From positions 868,001-932,000 of the forward strand of contig NZ_OOHJ01000015.1 of assembly GCF_900323885.1 (NCBI RefSeq): a stretch of 64,000 nucleotides of DNA, in the 5' to 3' direction. Each line of letters starts with the position of its first letter. Position 1 is the stretch's first letter. The translations under genes were made by a program, and so were the position numbers. The stretch comes from [Actinomadura] parvosata subsp. kistnae (lineage in GTDB: Bacteria > Actinomycetota > Actinomycetes > Streptosporangiales > Streptosporangiaceae). Shown here one piece after another: positions 26,768 to 35,583 of this stretch. Below the pieces are notes generated by a model, which was not told the DNA's origin, ran no database searches, and was given only the letters and a program-made list of their open reading frames with translations.

Positions 26768-26918
26768 GGCTCAGAGCCTAGCGATCTCCGATCCCCCTGT
26801 CGCCGCGTGTGTCCCTCATGTGAGCTACACGGAATGTCCGCACCGCAGTGATTCGGGACGGGGCCCCGCGCTCTTACCTTTCTCGAAGTCGGATCGCGGC
26901 AATTCGGAGGACAACACC

Positions 26919-28471
26919 ATGGGAAACACCATCCGCGCACGCGTCGCCGTCGCCCTGACCGCGGTCGCGGCAGCGGGGGCGGTGATCGGGGGGCAGCCGG
27001 CCGACGCCAAGGCCGTGGCGACCCCGGTCACGTCCAGACGTCGATCAAGTGGGGTGCGTGCCCTGAGCCCGCGCCCGGCGCCAAGCGGGACCCGAGGCAA
27101 ACCTGCGGCACGGTCAAGGTGCCGCTGGACTACCGCCGCCCCGGCGGGGAGACCATCACCGTCGCGGTCTCCAGGATCGCCACCGCCAAGCCCGGCAAGA
27201 AGCGCGGCGACCTGCTGTTCAACCCGGGTGGGCCGGGACTGCCGGGCCTGGACATGCCCGGCCAGATGGCGGCCACGCTCCCGAAGGAGGTGCTCGACTC
27301 CTACGACCTGATCGGGTTCGACGCGCGCGGCATCGGCCACAGCACGCCGATGAGCTGCGGCCTGACCGGCCCCGCCCTGCTGACCATCTTCCCCTACCCC
27401 GGCGCCGGCGGCTCGATCGAGGGCAACGTCGCCACCGCGCGCACCGCCGCCCGGGAGTGCGCCACGATCGGCGCCAGGCTCCGCTTCTTCACCAGCGCGA
27501 ACACGGCACGCGACATGGACCGCATCCGCCAGGCGCTCGGGGCGCGGAAGATCTCCTACTGGGGCCAGTCGTTCGGCACCTACCTCGGCGCGGTCTACGC
27601 CTCGCTGTTCCCCCGCAACACCGGCCGGATGGTGCTGGAGGGCAACGTCGACCCGGACAAGGTGTGGGCGAAGATGCTGAACACCTGGAACCAGGGCATG
27701 AACGACCGGTTCCCCGACGCCGCCCGCGTCGCCGCGGCGGACGACGCCGGCCTCGGGCTGGGCGGCACCGTCGAGAAGGTCACCGACACCTTCCTCGCGC
27801 TGGCCGACCGCCTCGACCGGAAGCCGGCCACGGTGCCGGGCACCCAGGTGGCCATCAGCGGCGCGCTGCTGCGCGGCGTCACGTACCAGATGTTGCTGCA
27901 CAACGAGACGCTCGCCCCGCTCACCCGATTCTGGAAGGCGGCCTCCGACCTGTCCGCCGGCCGGACCCCGGCGGACGCGGACGCCGCCGTGCTCCGGCAG
28001 GTCCTCGCCGACACCCCGGCCGCCAAGGGCGTGCCGGCGGACAACCAGGCCACCATGGCCCTGGCCATGATCTGCGGGGACACCACCTGGTCGCGAGACG
28101 TGGACTCCTACGCCAAGGCCACCGCGGCCGCCCGCGCGAGGTACCCGCTGAGCGCGGGCATGCCCGACAACATCACGGCGTGCGCGTTCTGGTCGCAGAA
28201 GCCGATCGAGCCGGTGGTCGAGATCACCTCGCACGGGCCGCGTGACATCCTGATCCTGCAGAACCGCCGCGACAACGCCACACCGTGGGCCGCGGGCCGG
28301 GGCATGCGCGAGGCCCTGGGCGAGCGCGCGGGCTTCCTCGGCGTCGACAACGGCGGCCACTACGTCTACAACACCGGCTCGGCCTGCGCCGATCAGGCCA
28401 CCGTCGCGTTCCTGAGCAAGGCGACCCCGCCGGCCAAGGAAGCCTCCTGCGACGGCCCCCGGCCCTCCTAG
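26919..28471 (+). pseudogene. secreted alpha/beta-hydrolase (tripeptidyl-aminopeptidase-like), broken by a 1-base deletion
   Basis: ATG 26919 with CGGAGG 8 bp upstream opens a signal peptide (MGNTIRARVAVALTAVAAAGAVIG...ADAKA). At about 27033-27036 the reading must slip back one base: GTCACGTCC then CAGACGTCGATCAAG gives the expected TSIKWGACPEP continuation. Downstream the frame is intact to 28471: nucleophile Ser in YWGQSFGTYLG, Asp in ILILQNRRDNATPW and His in VDNGGHYVYN. One missing C restores a typical exported peptidase-like hydrolase of about 517 residues. As read, only the 3' frame (from a GTG near 27119) could be translated, without a signal peptide. Confidence 0.82.
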
Positions 28472-29469
28472 GTGTCGGACCTGGCCTTGCTCGGCTGGAC
28501 GCGCTTGGGCTCGCCGGGCATCTTCGGATAGTTCGGCGGGTACGGCAGGTCGCCGCGCTCGTCCCGCGCGTACAGCTCCAGAAGGGGCTCGATCGAGTAC
28601 GCGCGGTCGTCGATGGCCGCGTGCACGTCGCCCAGCTTGGCGAAGCGGGCCGGCACCGTGCGGATGTCGAAGTCGCGCGGATCGGCGTCGGCCAGCTCGT
28701 CCCAGGTCAGCGGCGTGGAGACGGGGGCGTGCGGCTTGGCGCGCACCGAGTAGGCGCTGGCCACGGTGCGGTCTCTGGCGTTCTGGTTGTAGTCGATGAA
28801 GACCCGCTCGCCCCGCTCCTCCTTCCACCAGGCGGTGGTCACGAGGCTCGGGTCGCGGGCCTCGACGGCCCTGGCCAGGGCGATGCCGGCGTGGCGGACC
28901 TGGATGAAGTCCCAGAGCGGCTCGATGCGGACGGCGATGTGCGCGCCCCGGTTGCCCGAGGTCTTCACGAAGCCCTCCATGCCCAGCTCGCCGAGCACGT
29001 CTCTCGTCAGGAACGCGGCCCTGCGCGCGGCGTCGAACTCCAGCCCCGGCTGCGGGTCGAGGTCGATGCGCAGCTCGTCGGGGTGCTCGACGTCGGCGGC
29101 CCGCACCTGCCACGGGTGGAAGTCGATGGTGCCGAGGTTGGCGCAGTAGGCGATGGCCGCGACCTCGGTGACCCGCAGCGAATGCGCCGTGCGGCCGCTG
29201 GGGAAGGTCACGGTGACCGACTCCAGCCAGTCGGGGTGCTTGGGCGGCATGCGCTTCTGGTAGATCGCCTCGGTCTGGACGCCGTCGGGGTGGCGCTTGA
29301 TGTTCGTGGGCCGGTCCTTCAGCGCCCGCAGGGCACCCTCGCCGACGCTCACGTAGTATTCGACCAGCTCCCGCTTAGTGGCTCCGATCTCCGGAAAATA
29401 CACCTTGTCGGGATTGGTGACCTTGACGGTCCGCTCCCCCACCTCGAGCTCTATGTACGGCGATGCCAT
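28468..29469 (-). CDS. LigD-type DNA polymerase/primase domain protein
   Basis: 333 residues. The opening LEVGERTVKVTNPDKVYFPE and the motifs RIDLDPQPGLEFD (metal Asp pair), KTSGNRGAHIAVRI and IDYNQNARDRTVASAYSVR are those of the LigD polymerase (PolDom) used in non-homologous end-joining. It is a standalone polymerase, not fused to ligase or phosphoesterase; the ATP ligase at 14.6 kb may be the partner. Its stop codon shares CTAG with the convergent hydrolase stop. ATG 29469 is the first start. Confidence 0.92.
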   Translation of the reverse strand: MASPYIELEVGERTVKVTNPDKVYFPEIGATKRELVEYYVSVGEGALRALKDRPTNIKRHPDGVQTEAIYQKRMPPKHPDWLESVTVTFPSGRTAHSLRVTEVAAIAYCANLGTIDFHPWQVRAADVEHPDELRIDLDPQPGLEFDAARRAAFLTRDVLGELGMEGFVKTSGNRGAHIAVRIEPLWDFIQVRHAGIALARAVEARDPSLVTTAWWKEERGERVFIDYNQNARDRTVASAYSVRAKPHAPVSTPLTWDELADADPRDFDIRTVPARFAKLGDVHAAIDDRAYSIEPLLELYARDERGDLPYPPNYPKMPGEPKRVQPSKARSDT

Positions 29470-29780
29470 GACCCCGAACCTACTCCACCCGAGGTCGGCC
29501 CGTCCCGGAGCCGCCTCGGTGGCGGGACCGAGGGCTCGACGGGACGGGCCGCTGGACCATCCGCCGCCGTTCCGGGCGCTGGCGCGCCACCCGGCCGGCC
29601 GTGGTGATCCCCAGCGGCGCCAGCACGGGCGTGGGCTGTGCCGCTCGACGGGATCTGCGGATGATCACCCCTGGCAAGGAGGCGATGACACCCCCTTACC
29701 GACAAAGACGCAATTTCGCCCCAGAACAGATGCTTCACCCTGCGGAGATCTCTTTTTGCACGATCTCGTACGCTGGAAGC
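29470..29780. other. 311-bp intergenic region with nested inverted repeat
   Basis: No gene with a believable start was found. GGCCCGTCCCG (29497-29507) pairs with CGGGACGGGCC (29540-29550), and inside it CCTCGGT (29514-29520) pairs with ACCGAGG (29527-29533), giving a nested stem-loop or cruciform between two divergent genes. TACGCT at 29769-29774 sits 6 bp before the msrB ATG. A start further upstream in frame with msrB (ATG 29693) has AAGGAGG too close and an unrelated sequence, so I set it aside. Confidence 0.5.
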
Positions 29781-30182
29781 ATGGACAAGGTGGTCAAGAG
29801 CGAGGCGGAGTGGCGGGCCCAGTTGTCGCCCGAGGAGTTCCATGTCCTCAGGGAGGCCGGGACCGAACGCCCGTTCACGGGGGAGTACGTCGACACCAAG
29901 ACCGAAGGCGTGTACTCGTGCCGCGCCTGCGGGGCGGAGCTGTTCCGGTCCGACACGAAGTTCGAGTCCCACTGCGGGTGGCCGAGCTTCTTCGAGCCGT
30001 CCGACACCGACGCGGTGCGGCTCATCGAGGACCGCAGCCACGGCATGGTCCGCACCGAGGTGCGCTGCGCCCGCTGCGACTCGCACCTGGGGCACGTCTT
30101 CCACGGCGAGGGATACCCGACGCCGACGGACGACCGTTACTGCATCAACTCGATCTCCCTGCGACTCGAACCCAAGGGGTGA
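29781..30182 (+). CDS. msrB: peptide-methionine (R)-S-oxide reductase
   Basis: 133 residues. Zinc ligands C47/C50 and C96/C99, catalytic C121 (RYCINSIS), possible resolving C65 (SHCGWPSF), plus EYVDTKTEGVY and the DSHLGHVF motif. It repairs methionine-R-sulfoxide in proteins using thioredoxin or mycoredoxin. ATG 29781 with TACGCT 6 bp upstream suggests leaderless transcription. The stop overlaps the next small gene (GTGA). Confidence 0.95.
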   Translation: MDKVVKSEAEWRAQLSPEEFHVLREAGTERPFTGEYVDTKTEGVYSCRACGAELFRSDTKFESHCGWPSFFEPSDTDAVRLIEDRSHGMVRTEVRCARCDSHLGHVFHGEGYPTPTDDRYCINSISLRLEPKG

Positions 30183-30340
30183 TCAAACCGCGACGCCGCG
30201 TATCGATCGTCTCCGAGGGGTACGAGAGCCGCGTGCGCTATGTCCATCTTCGGCACCGGTGGGTGACCATCGAGACCATCGGGCGCGTCGTCACCCAACG
30301 GTGCGAGGTGTGCGCGAAGACGCGGGTCCGGGTCCGTTGA
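30179..30340 (+). CDS. 53-aa CxxC protein coupled to msrB
   Basis: GTG 30179 overlaps the msrB stop; TGA at 30338-30340. The product is basic (VIKPRRRVSIVSEGYESR...) with a single CEVC pair at residues 42-45 and an aromatic strand HRWVTIETIG. The overlap indicates coupled translation with msrB, and the CxxC could be redox-active or half of a zinc site. I know no family for it. Confidence 0.6.
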   Translation: MIKPRRRVSIVSEGYESRVRYVHLRHRWVTIETIGRVVTQRCEVCAKTRVRVR

Positions 30341-30370
30341 CCCGGTTCCGCCGGCCGGTGCCGGAGCCGG

Positions 30371-31510
30371 TCAGTCCGGTGCCGGAGAGGTGACCCGGCA
30401 GCTCTTGTCGGCGGGGCCGAGGATGTTGGCCAGCACCGGGTTGCCGTTCTCGCCGAATTCGGCCTGGACGAACACCACCGGCTCCTCGACGCCCCGGCTG
30501 CGGAGGTAGGCGTAGCCGCGCTCGCAGAGGATGATCGCGGTGAGCGAGTTGTCCGCCGTTTCCGGCAGGTCGGTGTAGATCCGCAGATATCCGCCCACTG
30601 AGCGGACGTCCTTCAGGTGCTTCAGGGCCTTGTCGTCCAGACCCCAGTTCGTCCGGAAGTACTCCGCCGCCTGCTGATCCGTGTGCCGGGACGGGCCGTC
30701 GGCCCGGTAGTCGTCACCGTCGCCCGGATCCGGGCCGCCCGCGAGCACGTCCTCCGGGGCCGTGGTGCCGGCCACCATGCCCGGCTGAGTTTGGCCAGGG
30801 GTCCCCGCCGGGTCCGGCGCCCCGGAGCGTTGCGCCTCCCGCCTCCTCGCCTCCGCGCTCGCCTGCGGCTCACTCCCTGGAGTCCCCCCGCCGGACACCG
30901 CCGTCCCACCCGGCCCGGTCCCGTCGCTGACCCCGGTCACGCCCGTCCCACCGTTGACGCCGGTCCCGACGCCGGATCCTGGCGAACCCCCCTCGCGCCC
31001 CTGCCCGGCCGCCGCGCCGGACCCGGCCTGCGCTCCCCCGAACACGCCGAGCAGTGCGAAGGGCCCGCCGCCGCCGTTCACCCCGGCCAGCACGACCGCC
31101 CCACCGGCCAGCACCAGCCCCACCGCCGCCAACCGCCCCCTCCGCCCGGCCCAGCGGCGACCGCTCCGCGCGGCCGACCGGCTCGCACGTGCGAAGATCC
31201 CGCTCCTCCGCGCGGGCAACCGCCGCGATCCCGCCGCTCCGGGGCCGCTCCCGATCACGAGCGGCCCCCTCCCCGGCGGGCCGCTCGCCGACGCCGGCTC
31301 GGCGTCGTCCGGAGTGGGGGTGCGGTTGCGCAGTGCCGCCGTCCAGGCGCTGCCCTTGCGGCGACGCCCGCGCCGAGAGCCGCCGCCCGCGACGTGGCGG
31401 CCGGCCGCGTGACGGCGGCGGCCTCGTCCTCCGGTCTGCTCCACCCCGACCGACCTCCCCGCAATAGGCCCGTTCCCTAGACGCCCACCCGCCTTGGAAC
31501 GTTCACCCAC
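30371..31510 (-). CDS. single-pass membrane protein with Gly/Pro-rich linker and C-terminal globular domain
   Basis: 379 residues from GTG 31510 (GGGGAG about 8 bp upstream; a GTG at 31444 is an alternative). The cytoplasmic N-terminus is Arg/Gly-rich, one helix lies near 145-165 (LAAVGLVLAGGAVVLAGV), then a disordered extracytoplasmic Gly/Ser/Pro/Thr linker to about residue 270. The final 100 residues (YFRTNWGLDDKALKHLKDVRSVGGYLRIYTDL...CERGYAYLRSRG) look folded, with two cysteines that may form a disulfide. Type II topology. Family not recognised. Confidence 0.7.
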   Translation of the reverse strand: MGERSKAGGRLGNGPIAGRSVGVEQTGGRGRRRHAAGRHVAGGGSRRGRRRKGSAWTAALRNRTPTPDDAEPASASGPPGRGPLVIGSGPGAAGSRRLPARRSGIFARASRSAARSGRRWAGRRGRLAAVGLVLAGGAVVLAGVNGGGGPFALLGVFGGAQAGSGAAAGQGREGGSPGSGVGTGVNGGTGVTGVSDGTGPGGTAVSGGGTPGSEPQASAEARRREAQRSGAPDPAGTPGQTQPGMVAGTTAPEDVLAGGPDPGDGDDYRADGPSRHTDQQAAEYFRTNWGLDDKALKHLKDVRSVGGYLRIYTDLPETADNSLTAIILCERGYAYLRSRGVEEPVVFVQAEFGENGNPVLANILGPADKSCRVTSPAPD

Positions 31511-31612
31511 CGCGAGGTCTCCCCGATTACGGCCGGGCCGATAGCTGGATTCATGGGGACCGCCGGGCTGGGGCCCTTGCCGTGCGTTCCTCCGCCCGAT
31601 CAGACTGCGAGG

Positions 31613-32554
31613 GTGCCCAGGGCCGAGATCCTGAAATGTCAGAACTTACGGAAGACGTTCGGCGACCTCGTCGCGGTCGACGACGTCAGCTTCACCATCG
31701 AGGCCGGTGAGACGTACGGCCTCCTCGGCCCGAACGGCGCCGGCAAGACCACCACGATCTCGATGATCGCCGGCATCCTGGAGCGCGACGGCGGCCAGGT
31801 CCTCATCTCCGGCCGCCCCCACGGCACGACCAGCAGGTGGGGCAAGAAGCAGATCGGCTACGTCCCGCAGGACCTGGCCCTCTACCCCGACCTCAGCGCC
31901 CGCGAGAACCTGCGCTTCTTCGCCCGCCTCCATGGCCTGGGCCGCGCCGAGGCCCGCGCCAGGATCGACGAGGTCCTGCGGATGATCGGCCTGACGGAGC
32001 GGGCGAAGGACCCGGTCAAGGAGTACTCGGGCGGCATGAAACGCCGCCTCAACATCGGCGTGGGCCTGCTGCACCGCCCGCCCCTGCTGATCCTCGACGA
32101 GCCCACCGCCGGGGTCGACCCGCAGAGCCGCAACGCGATCCTGGAGAGCGTCGCCGCGCTGGCCGGCGAGGGCGTGGCCGTCCTCTACACCACGCACTAC
32201 ATGGAGGAGGCCGAGCGGCTCTGCGACCGGATCGGCATCATCGACCTGGGCCGGATCAGGGCCGAGGGCACGCGCAGGGAACTGGTGGGCCTGGTGGGCG
32301 AGCTGGACCGGATCTCGCTGACGACCGGCGGCGCGCAGGCCGTGCCGAAGGAGCTGGAGACGCTGCCGGAGGTGCGCAAGGCCGGCAGCCACGAGGGCCG
32401 CCTGGAGGTGATGGTGGAGGACGCCCGCAAGTCGCTGCCCAGGGTCCTGGCGGCAGCTACGGACGCCGGCGTCGTCGTCCGCGCGGTCGAGGTGCACGAG
32501 CCGAACCTGGAGTCGGTCTTCCTGCACCTGACCGGCAAGGCCCTTCGCGACTGA
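31613..32554 (+). CDS. ABC transporter ATP-binding protein (drug/multidrug exporter type)
   Basis: 313 residues. Walker A GPNGAGKTT near 41-49, Q-loop YVPQDLALY, signature YSGGMKRRLNIG, Walker B LLILDEPTAGVD and switch His in YTTHYMEEAE, followed by the extra C-terminal domain of DrrA/NatA-like exporters. GTG 31613 places the start just before RAEILKCQNL; an in-frame ATG at 31553 would add 20 poorly conserved residues. Two membrane components follow, only 1 bp and 31 bp apart, so this is a complete exporter operon. Substrate unknown. Confidence 0.92.
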   Translation: MPRAEILKCQNLRKTFGDLVAVDDVSFTIEAGETYGLLGPNGAGKTTTISMIAGILERDGGQVLISGRPHGTTSRWGKKQIGYVPQDLALYPDLSARENLRFFARLHGLGRAEARARIDEVLRMIGLTERAKDPVKEYSGGMKRRLNIGVGLLHRPPLLILDEPTAGVDPQSRNAILESVAALAGEGVAVLYTTHYMEEAERLCDRIGIIDLGRIRAEGTRRELVGLVGELDRISLTTGGAQAVPKELETLPEVRKAGSHEGRLEVMVEDARKSLPRVLAAATDAGVVVRAVEVHEPNLESVFLHLTGKALRD

Positions 32555-32555
32555 C

Positions 32556-33701
32556 ATGGGCGCGCTGCTGCTCATCACCGCCAAGGACCTGCGGCTGCGG
32601 GTCCGGGACAGGTCGGTGTTCCTGCTGGCGATCGTGGTGCCGTTCGGGTTGGCGGCCATCTTCAGCCTCGTCTTCAACGGGGTGGACGACCAGGCGCGGC
32701 CCACGTTCGCGGTGGCCGACGAGGACCGGGGGCAGATCGCGGCCACGTTCACCGGGCAGGTGCTGGGGCCGCTGGAGCGGCAGGGCGTCATCGCGCTCAG
32801 GACGGCCGGCGGCGAGCGGGAGGCGGCGGCGATGGTCGGGCGCGGCGACGCCGACGCCGCCTACGTCGTCCCCGCCGGCTTCACGCGGGCGGTGCTGGGC
32901 GGGCACGCGGCCGAGCTGCGCGTGATCGGGAACGTGGACGCGCCGATCGGCTCCTTCGTGGCCCGTTCGGTCGCCGAGGCGTTCGTCGCGGACGTCCGAT
33001 ACGTCCGGGTGGCGCTGGCCACCAAAGGCGGCGGCACGCCCGAGGAGGCGCTGCGGGTGCCCGCGCCGGTCGGCATCGAGGACTTCGCGGCCGAGCGGCG
33101 GCAACTGTCGCTGGCGGAGGGGTTCGCGGCCGGGATGGCGGTGTTCTTCCTGTTCTTCACCGTGCAGTTCGGGTTCAGCTCGATCCTGGACGAGCGCCGC
33201 GACGGCACCCTGGCCCGGCTGCTGGCCGCGCCCGTGCCGCGCGCCACGATCGTCTTCGGCAAGCTGCTCGGCGGGGTCGTGGTGGGCGTCGTCAGCATGA
33301 CCGTGCTCATGGTGGCCGCGGACCTGCTGCTTGGCGCGGAGTGGGGCAACCCTCTCGGCGTCGGGGTGCTGCTGGTGGCGGGCGTGCTGGCGGCGACCGG
33401 CGTCATGGCGCTGGTGGCGACCGTGGCCACCACGGCCGAGCAGGCGGGGAACGTGCAGGCGGTGGTCGCGGTGCTCCTGGGCGTGCTGGGCGGGGTCTTC
33501 ATCCCGATCCAGCAGATCGGCGGGGTGTTCGCGGTGCTCAGCCTGGTCACCCCGCACCGCTGGTTCATGCAGGGGCTGGCGGACCTGCACGGCGACGCCG
33601 CGCCGGTGCTGGCCGTGGTGCCGACGCTGGCGCTGCTCGGCTTCGCCGCCGTGACGACGGGGGTCGCGCTGCTGAGAGCGGGAAGGATGCTCCGGCCATG
33701 A
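32556..33701 (+). CDS. ABC-2 type transporter permease 1
   Basis: 381 residues. An N-terminal helix (ITAKDLRLRVRDRSVFLLAIVVPFG), a large extracytoplasmic domain to about residue 200, then five to six helices with the ABC-2 motif LDERRDGTLARLLAAPVPR. The C-terminal region IPIQQIGGVFAVLSLVTPHRWFMQG is typical of NatB/DrrB-like exporters. It starts 1 bp after the ATPase stop. It probably pairs with permease 2 as a heterodimer. Confidence 0.9.
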   Translation: MGALLLITAKDLRLRVRDRSVFLLAIVVPFGLAAIFSLVFNGVDDQARPTFAVADEDRGQIAATFTGQVLGPLERQGVIALRTAGGEREAAAMVGRGDADAAYVVPAGFTRAVLGGHAAELRVIGNVDAPIGSFVARSVAEAFVADVRYVRVALATKGGGTPEEALRVPAPVGIEDFAAERRQLSLAEGFAAGMAVFFLFFTVQFGFSSILDERRDGTLARLLAAPVPRATIVFGKLLGGVVVGVVSMTVLMVAADLLLGAEWGNPLGVGVLLVAGVLAATGVMALVATVATTAEQAGNVQAVVAVLLGVLGGVFIPIQQIGGVFAVLSLVTPHRWFMQGLADLHGDAAPVLAVVPTLALLGFAAVTTGVALLRAGRMLRP

Positions 33702-33732
33702 TCACAGCGGGCACGGGACGGAGGTCGCTGGC

Positions 33733-34869
33733 ATGATCGCCATCGCCTGGGTCAACCTGGTCCGGCTGTTCCGCGACCGCACGAACATCTTCTTCGTGCT
33801 CATCTTCCCCATCGTGCTGATCATGGTGTTCGGCCTGTCGTTCGGCTCCGGCTTCGCGCCGCGCCTCGGCGTCACCGGCGGCACGACGCCGCTGGCCGCC
33901 GAGCTGGTGGCGGCGCTGGAGACGTCCGGACGCATGCAGGTGGTGCGGGTCGGCGACGCCGAGGAGGCCCGCGACGGCGTGGAGCGCGGCCGGCTGGCCG
34001 CCGCGCTGATCATCCCCGAGAACTACGACCGCGCCCTGTCCCGCTACACCCCCGTCACGCTGTCGTTCATCAGCCGCCAGGAGCCGGACGCGCTGCAGCT
34101 CGGCGCGGCGATCAGGGCCGTGACCGACCAGGTCACGATGCCCGCCCGCGCCGCCGCCTACGTCCGCGACGGCTCCTTCGACGAGCTGGTCCGCCGGGCC
34201 GGGCAGGTCAGCGTGCCCGGCATCACCGTGCGGTTCAGCGCGACGGGCACCGCGGCCATCCCGCGGAGCATCACCAGCTTCGACATCGCCGCCACCTCGC
34301 AGCTCCTGCTGTTCACCTTCCTCACCTCGCTGACCGGCGCGGCCACGCTGATCGAGACGCGCCGGCTCGGCCTGTCACGCAGGATGTACGCGGCGCCGGT
34401 GTCCAGCCGGACGATCCTGCTCGGTGAGGCGGCCGGGCGGGTCTGCGTGGCGCTCACCCAGGCCCTGATCATCATGGTGGGGTCGGGGCTGCTGTTCGGC
34501 GTGCGCTGGGGCGACCCGCTCGGGGCGGGCGCGCTCGTGCTGGCGTTCTCGCTGGTGGGCGGCGGGGCGGCGATGCTGGTGGGCGCGGCGCTGCGCACCG
34601 AGCAGCAGGCCGTCGGGGTGGGGCTGCTGCTCGGGCTGGGGCTGGCCGCGATCGGCGGCACGATGGCGCCGATCGACTTCTTCTCCGAGACGATGCGGCG
34701 GGTGGCGCACCTCACCCCGCACGCCTGGGCGCTGGACGGGTTCGCCGAGCTGCTGCGCAGGAACGGCACGATCGCCGACATCCTGCCGCAGCTCGGCGTG
34801 CTGGCCGCCTTCGCGGCCGCCCTTTTCGGGCTCGGCGCCTGGCGCCTGCGCGCCGCACTCACCCGCTGA
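33733..34869 (+). CDS. ABC-2 type transporter permease 2
   Basis: 378 residues with the same layout: helix 1 FFVLIFPIVLIMVFGLSFGSG, an extracytoplasmic domain, then a six-helix C-terminal half with ETRRLGLSRRMYAAPVSSRTIL and VAHLTPHAWALDGFAELLRR. It is closely related in fold to permease 1. The 31-bp gap contains no terminator. Last gene of the exporter operon; the next gene is convergent (7-bp gap). Confidence 0.9.
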   Translation: MIAIAWVNLVRLFRDRTNIFFVLIFPIVLIMVFGLSFGSGFAPRLGVTGGTTPLAAELVAALETSGRMQVVRVGDAEEARDGVERGRLAAALIIPENYDRALSRYTPVTLSFISRQEPDALQLGAAIRAVTDQVTMPARAAAYVRDGSFDELVRRAGQVSVPGITVRFSATGTAAIPRSITSFDIAATSQLLLFTFLTSLTGAATLIETRRLGLSRRMYAAPVSSRTILLGEAAGRVCVALTQALIIMVGSGLLFGVRWGDPLGAGALVLAFSLVGGGAAMLVGAALRTEQQAVGVGLLLGLGLAAIGGTMAPIDFFSETMRRVAHLTPHAWALDGFAELLRRNGTIADILPQLGVLAAFAAALFGLGAWRLRAALTR

Positions 34870-34876
34870 CCGCCTC

Positions 34877-35578
34877 TTACGGGAGGGCGGCGACCAGCTC
34901 CGGCAGCGGCTTGCGCGCCCCCGTGTAGAACGGGATCTCGACGCGCGTGTGCCGGCGGGCCTGGGCGCCCCGCAGCGTCCGCATGAGGTCGACGATCCGG
35001 TGCAGCTCGTCGGCCTCGAACGCCAGCATCCACTCATAGTCGTTGAGCGAGAAGCACGCCACCGTGTTGGCCCGCACGTCGGGGTAGTCGCGTGCCATCC
35101 TGCCGTGCTCGGCCAGCATCGCCCGGCGCTCGGAGTCTTCGAGCAGGTACCACTCGTAGGAGCGCACGAACGGATACACGCTCACATAAGCCCGCGGCTC
35201 CTCCTCGGCCAGGAACGCCGGGATGTGCGACTTGTTGAACTCGGCCGGCCGGTGCAGCGCCATCGCCGACCACACCGGCTTGGAGTGCCGGCCCAGCCGG
35301 GTGCGGCGGAACCGGGAGTAGACGTCCTGGAGGTCTTCGGGCGTGGGCGCGTGCCACCAGAACATGAAGTCGGCGTCGGCCCGCAGCCCGGCCACGTCGT
35401 AGACCCCCCTGGTCACGACGTCCTTGCCGGCGGCCTGGTCGAGCAGCTCCTGCACCTCCGCCGCGAGCTCGTCGCGGTCGCCCGGGCAGGGCTCGGTCAC
35501 CTGGAAGACCGACCACATGGTGTAACGGATCACCTGGTTGAGATCGCGGGCCTTCGGCCGCGCAGCGCCCTCTGTCAT
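34877..35578 (-). CDS. hemQ: hydrogen-peroxide-dependent heme synthase (coproheme decarboxylase, chlorite dismutase fold)
   Basis: 233 residues. Chlorite-dismutase-fold motifs are present: MWSVFQ near 20-26, TRGVYDVAGLRADADFMFWWHA, FNKSHIPAFL, YVSVYPFVRSYEWYLL and ACFSLNDYEWMLAFEADELHRIVDLMR. This is the actinobacterial HemQ/ChdC type, which decarboxylates coproheme III to heme b. ATG 35578 is the first good start; the frame continues upstream only antisense through hemG. It lies 5 bp after hemG, in one operon, so the coproporphyrin-dependent route is expected. Confidence 0.93.
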   Translation of the reverse strand: MTEGAARPKARDLNQVIRYTMWSVFQVTEPCPGDRDELAAEVQELLDQAAGKDVVTRGVYDVAGLRADADFMFWWHAPTPEDLQDVYSRFRRTRLGRHSKPVWSAMALHRPAEFNKSHIPAFLAEEEPRAYVSVYPFVRSYEWYLLEDSERRAMLAEHGRMARDYPDVRANTVACFSLNDYEWMLAFEADELHRIVDLMRTLRGAQARRHTRVEIPFYTGARKPLPELVAALP

Positions 35579-35583
35579 GGCAC

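Noticed and set aside
29693..29780. N-terminal extension of msrB from ATG 29693
   Set aside because: AAGGAGG is only about 2 bp from that ATG, the added residues are unlike MsrB proteins, and a TACGCT promoter element lies just before ATG 29781.
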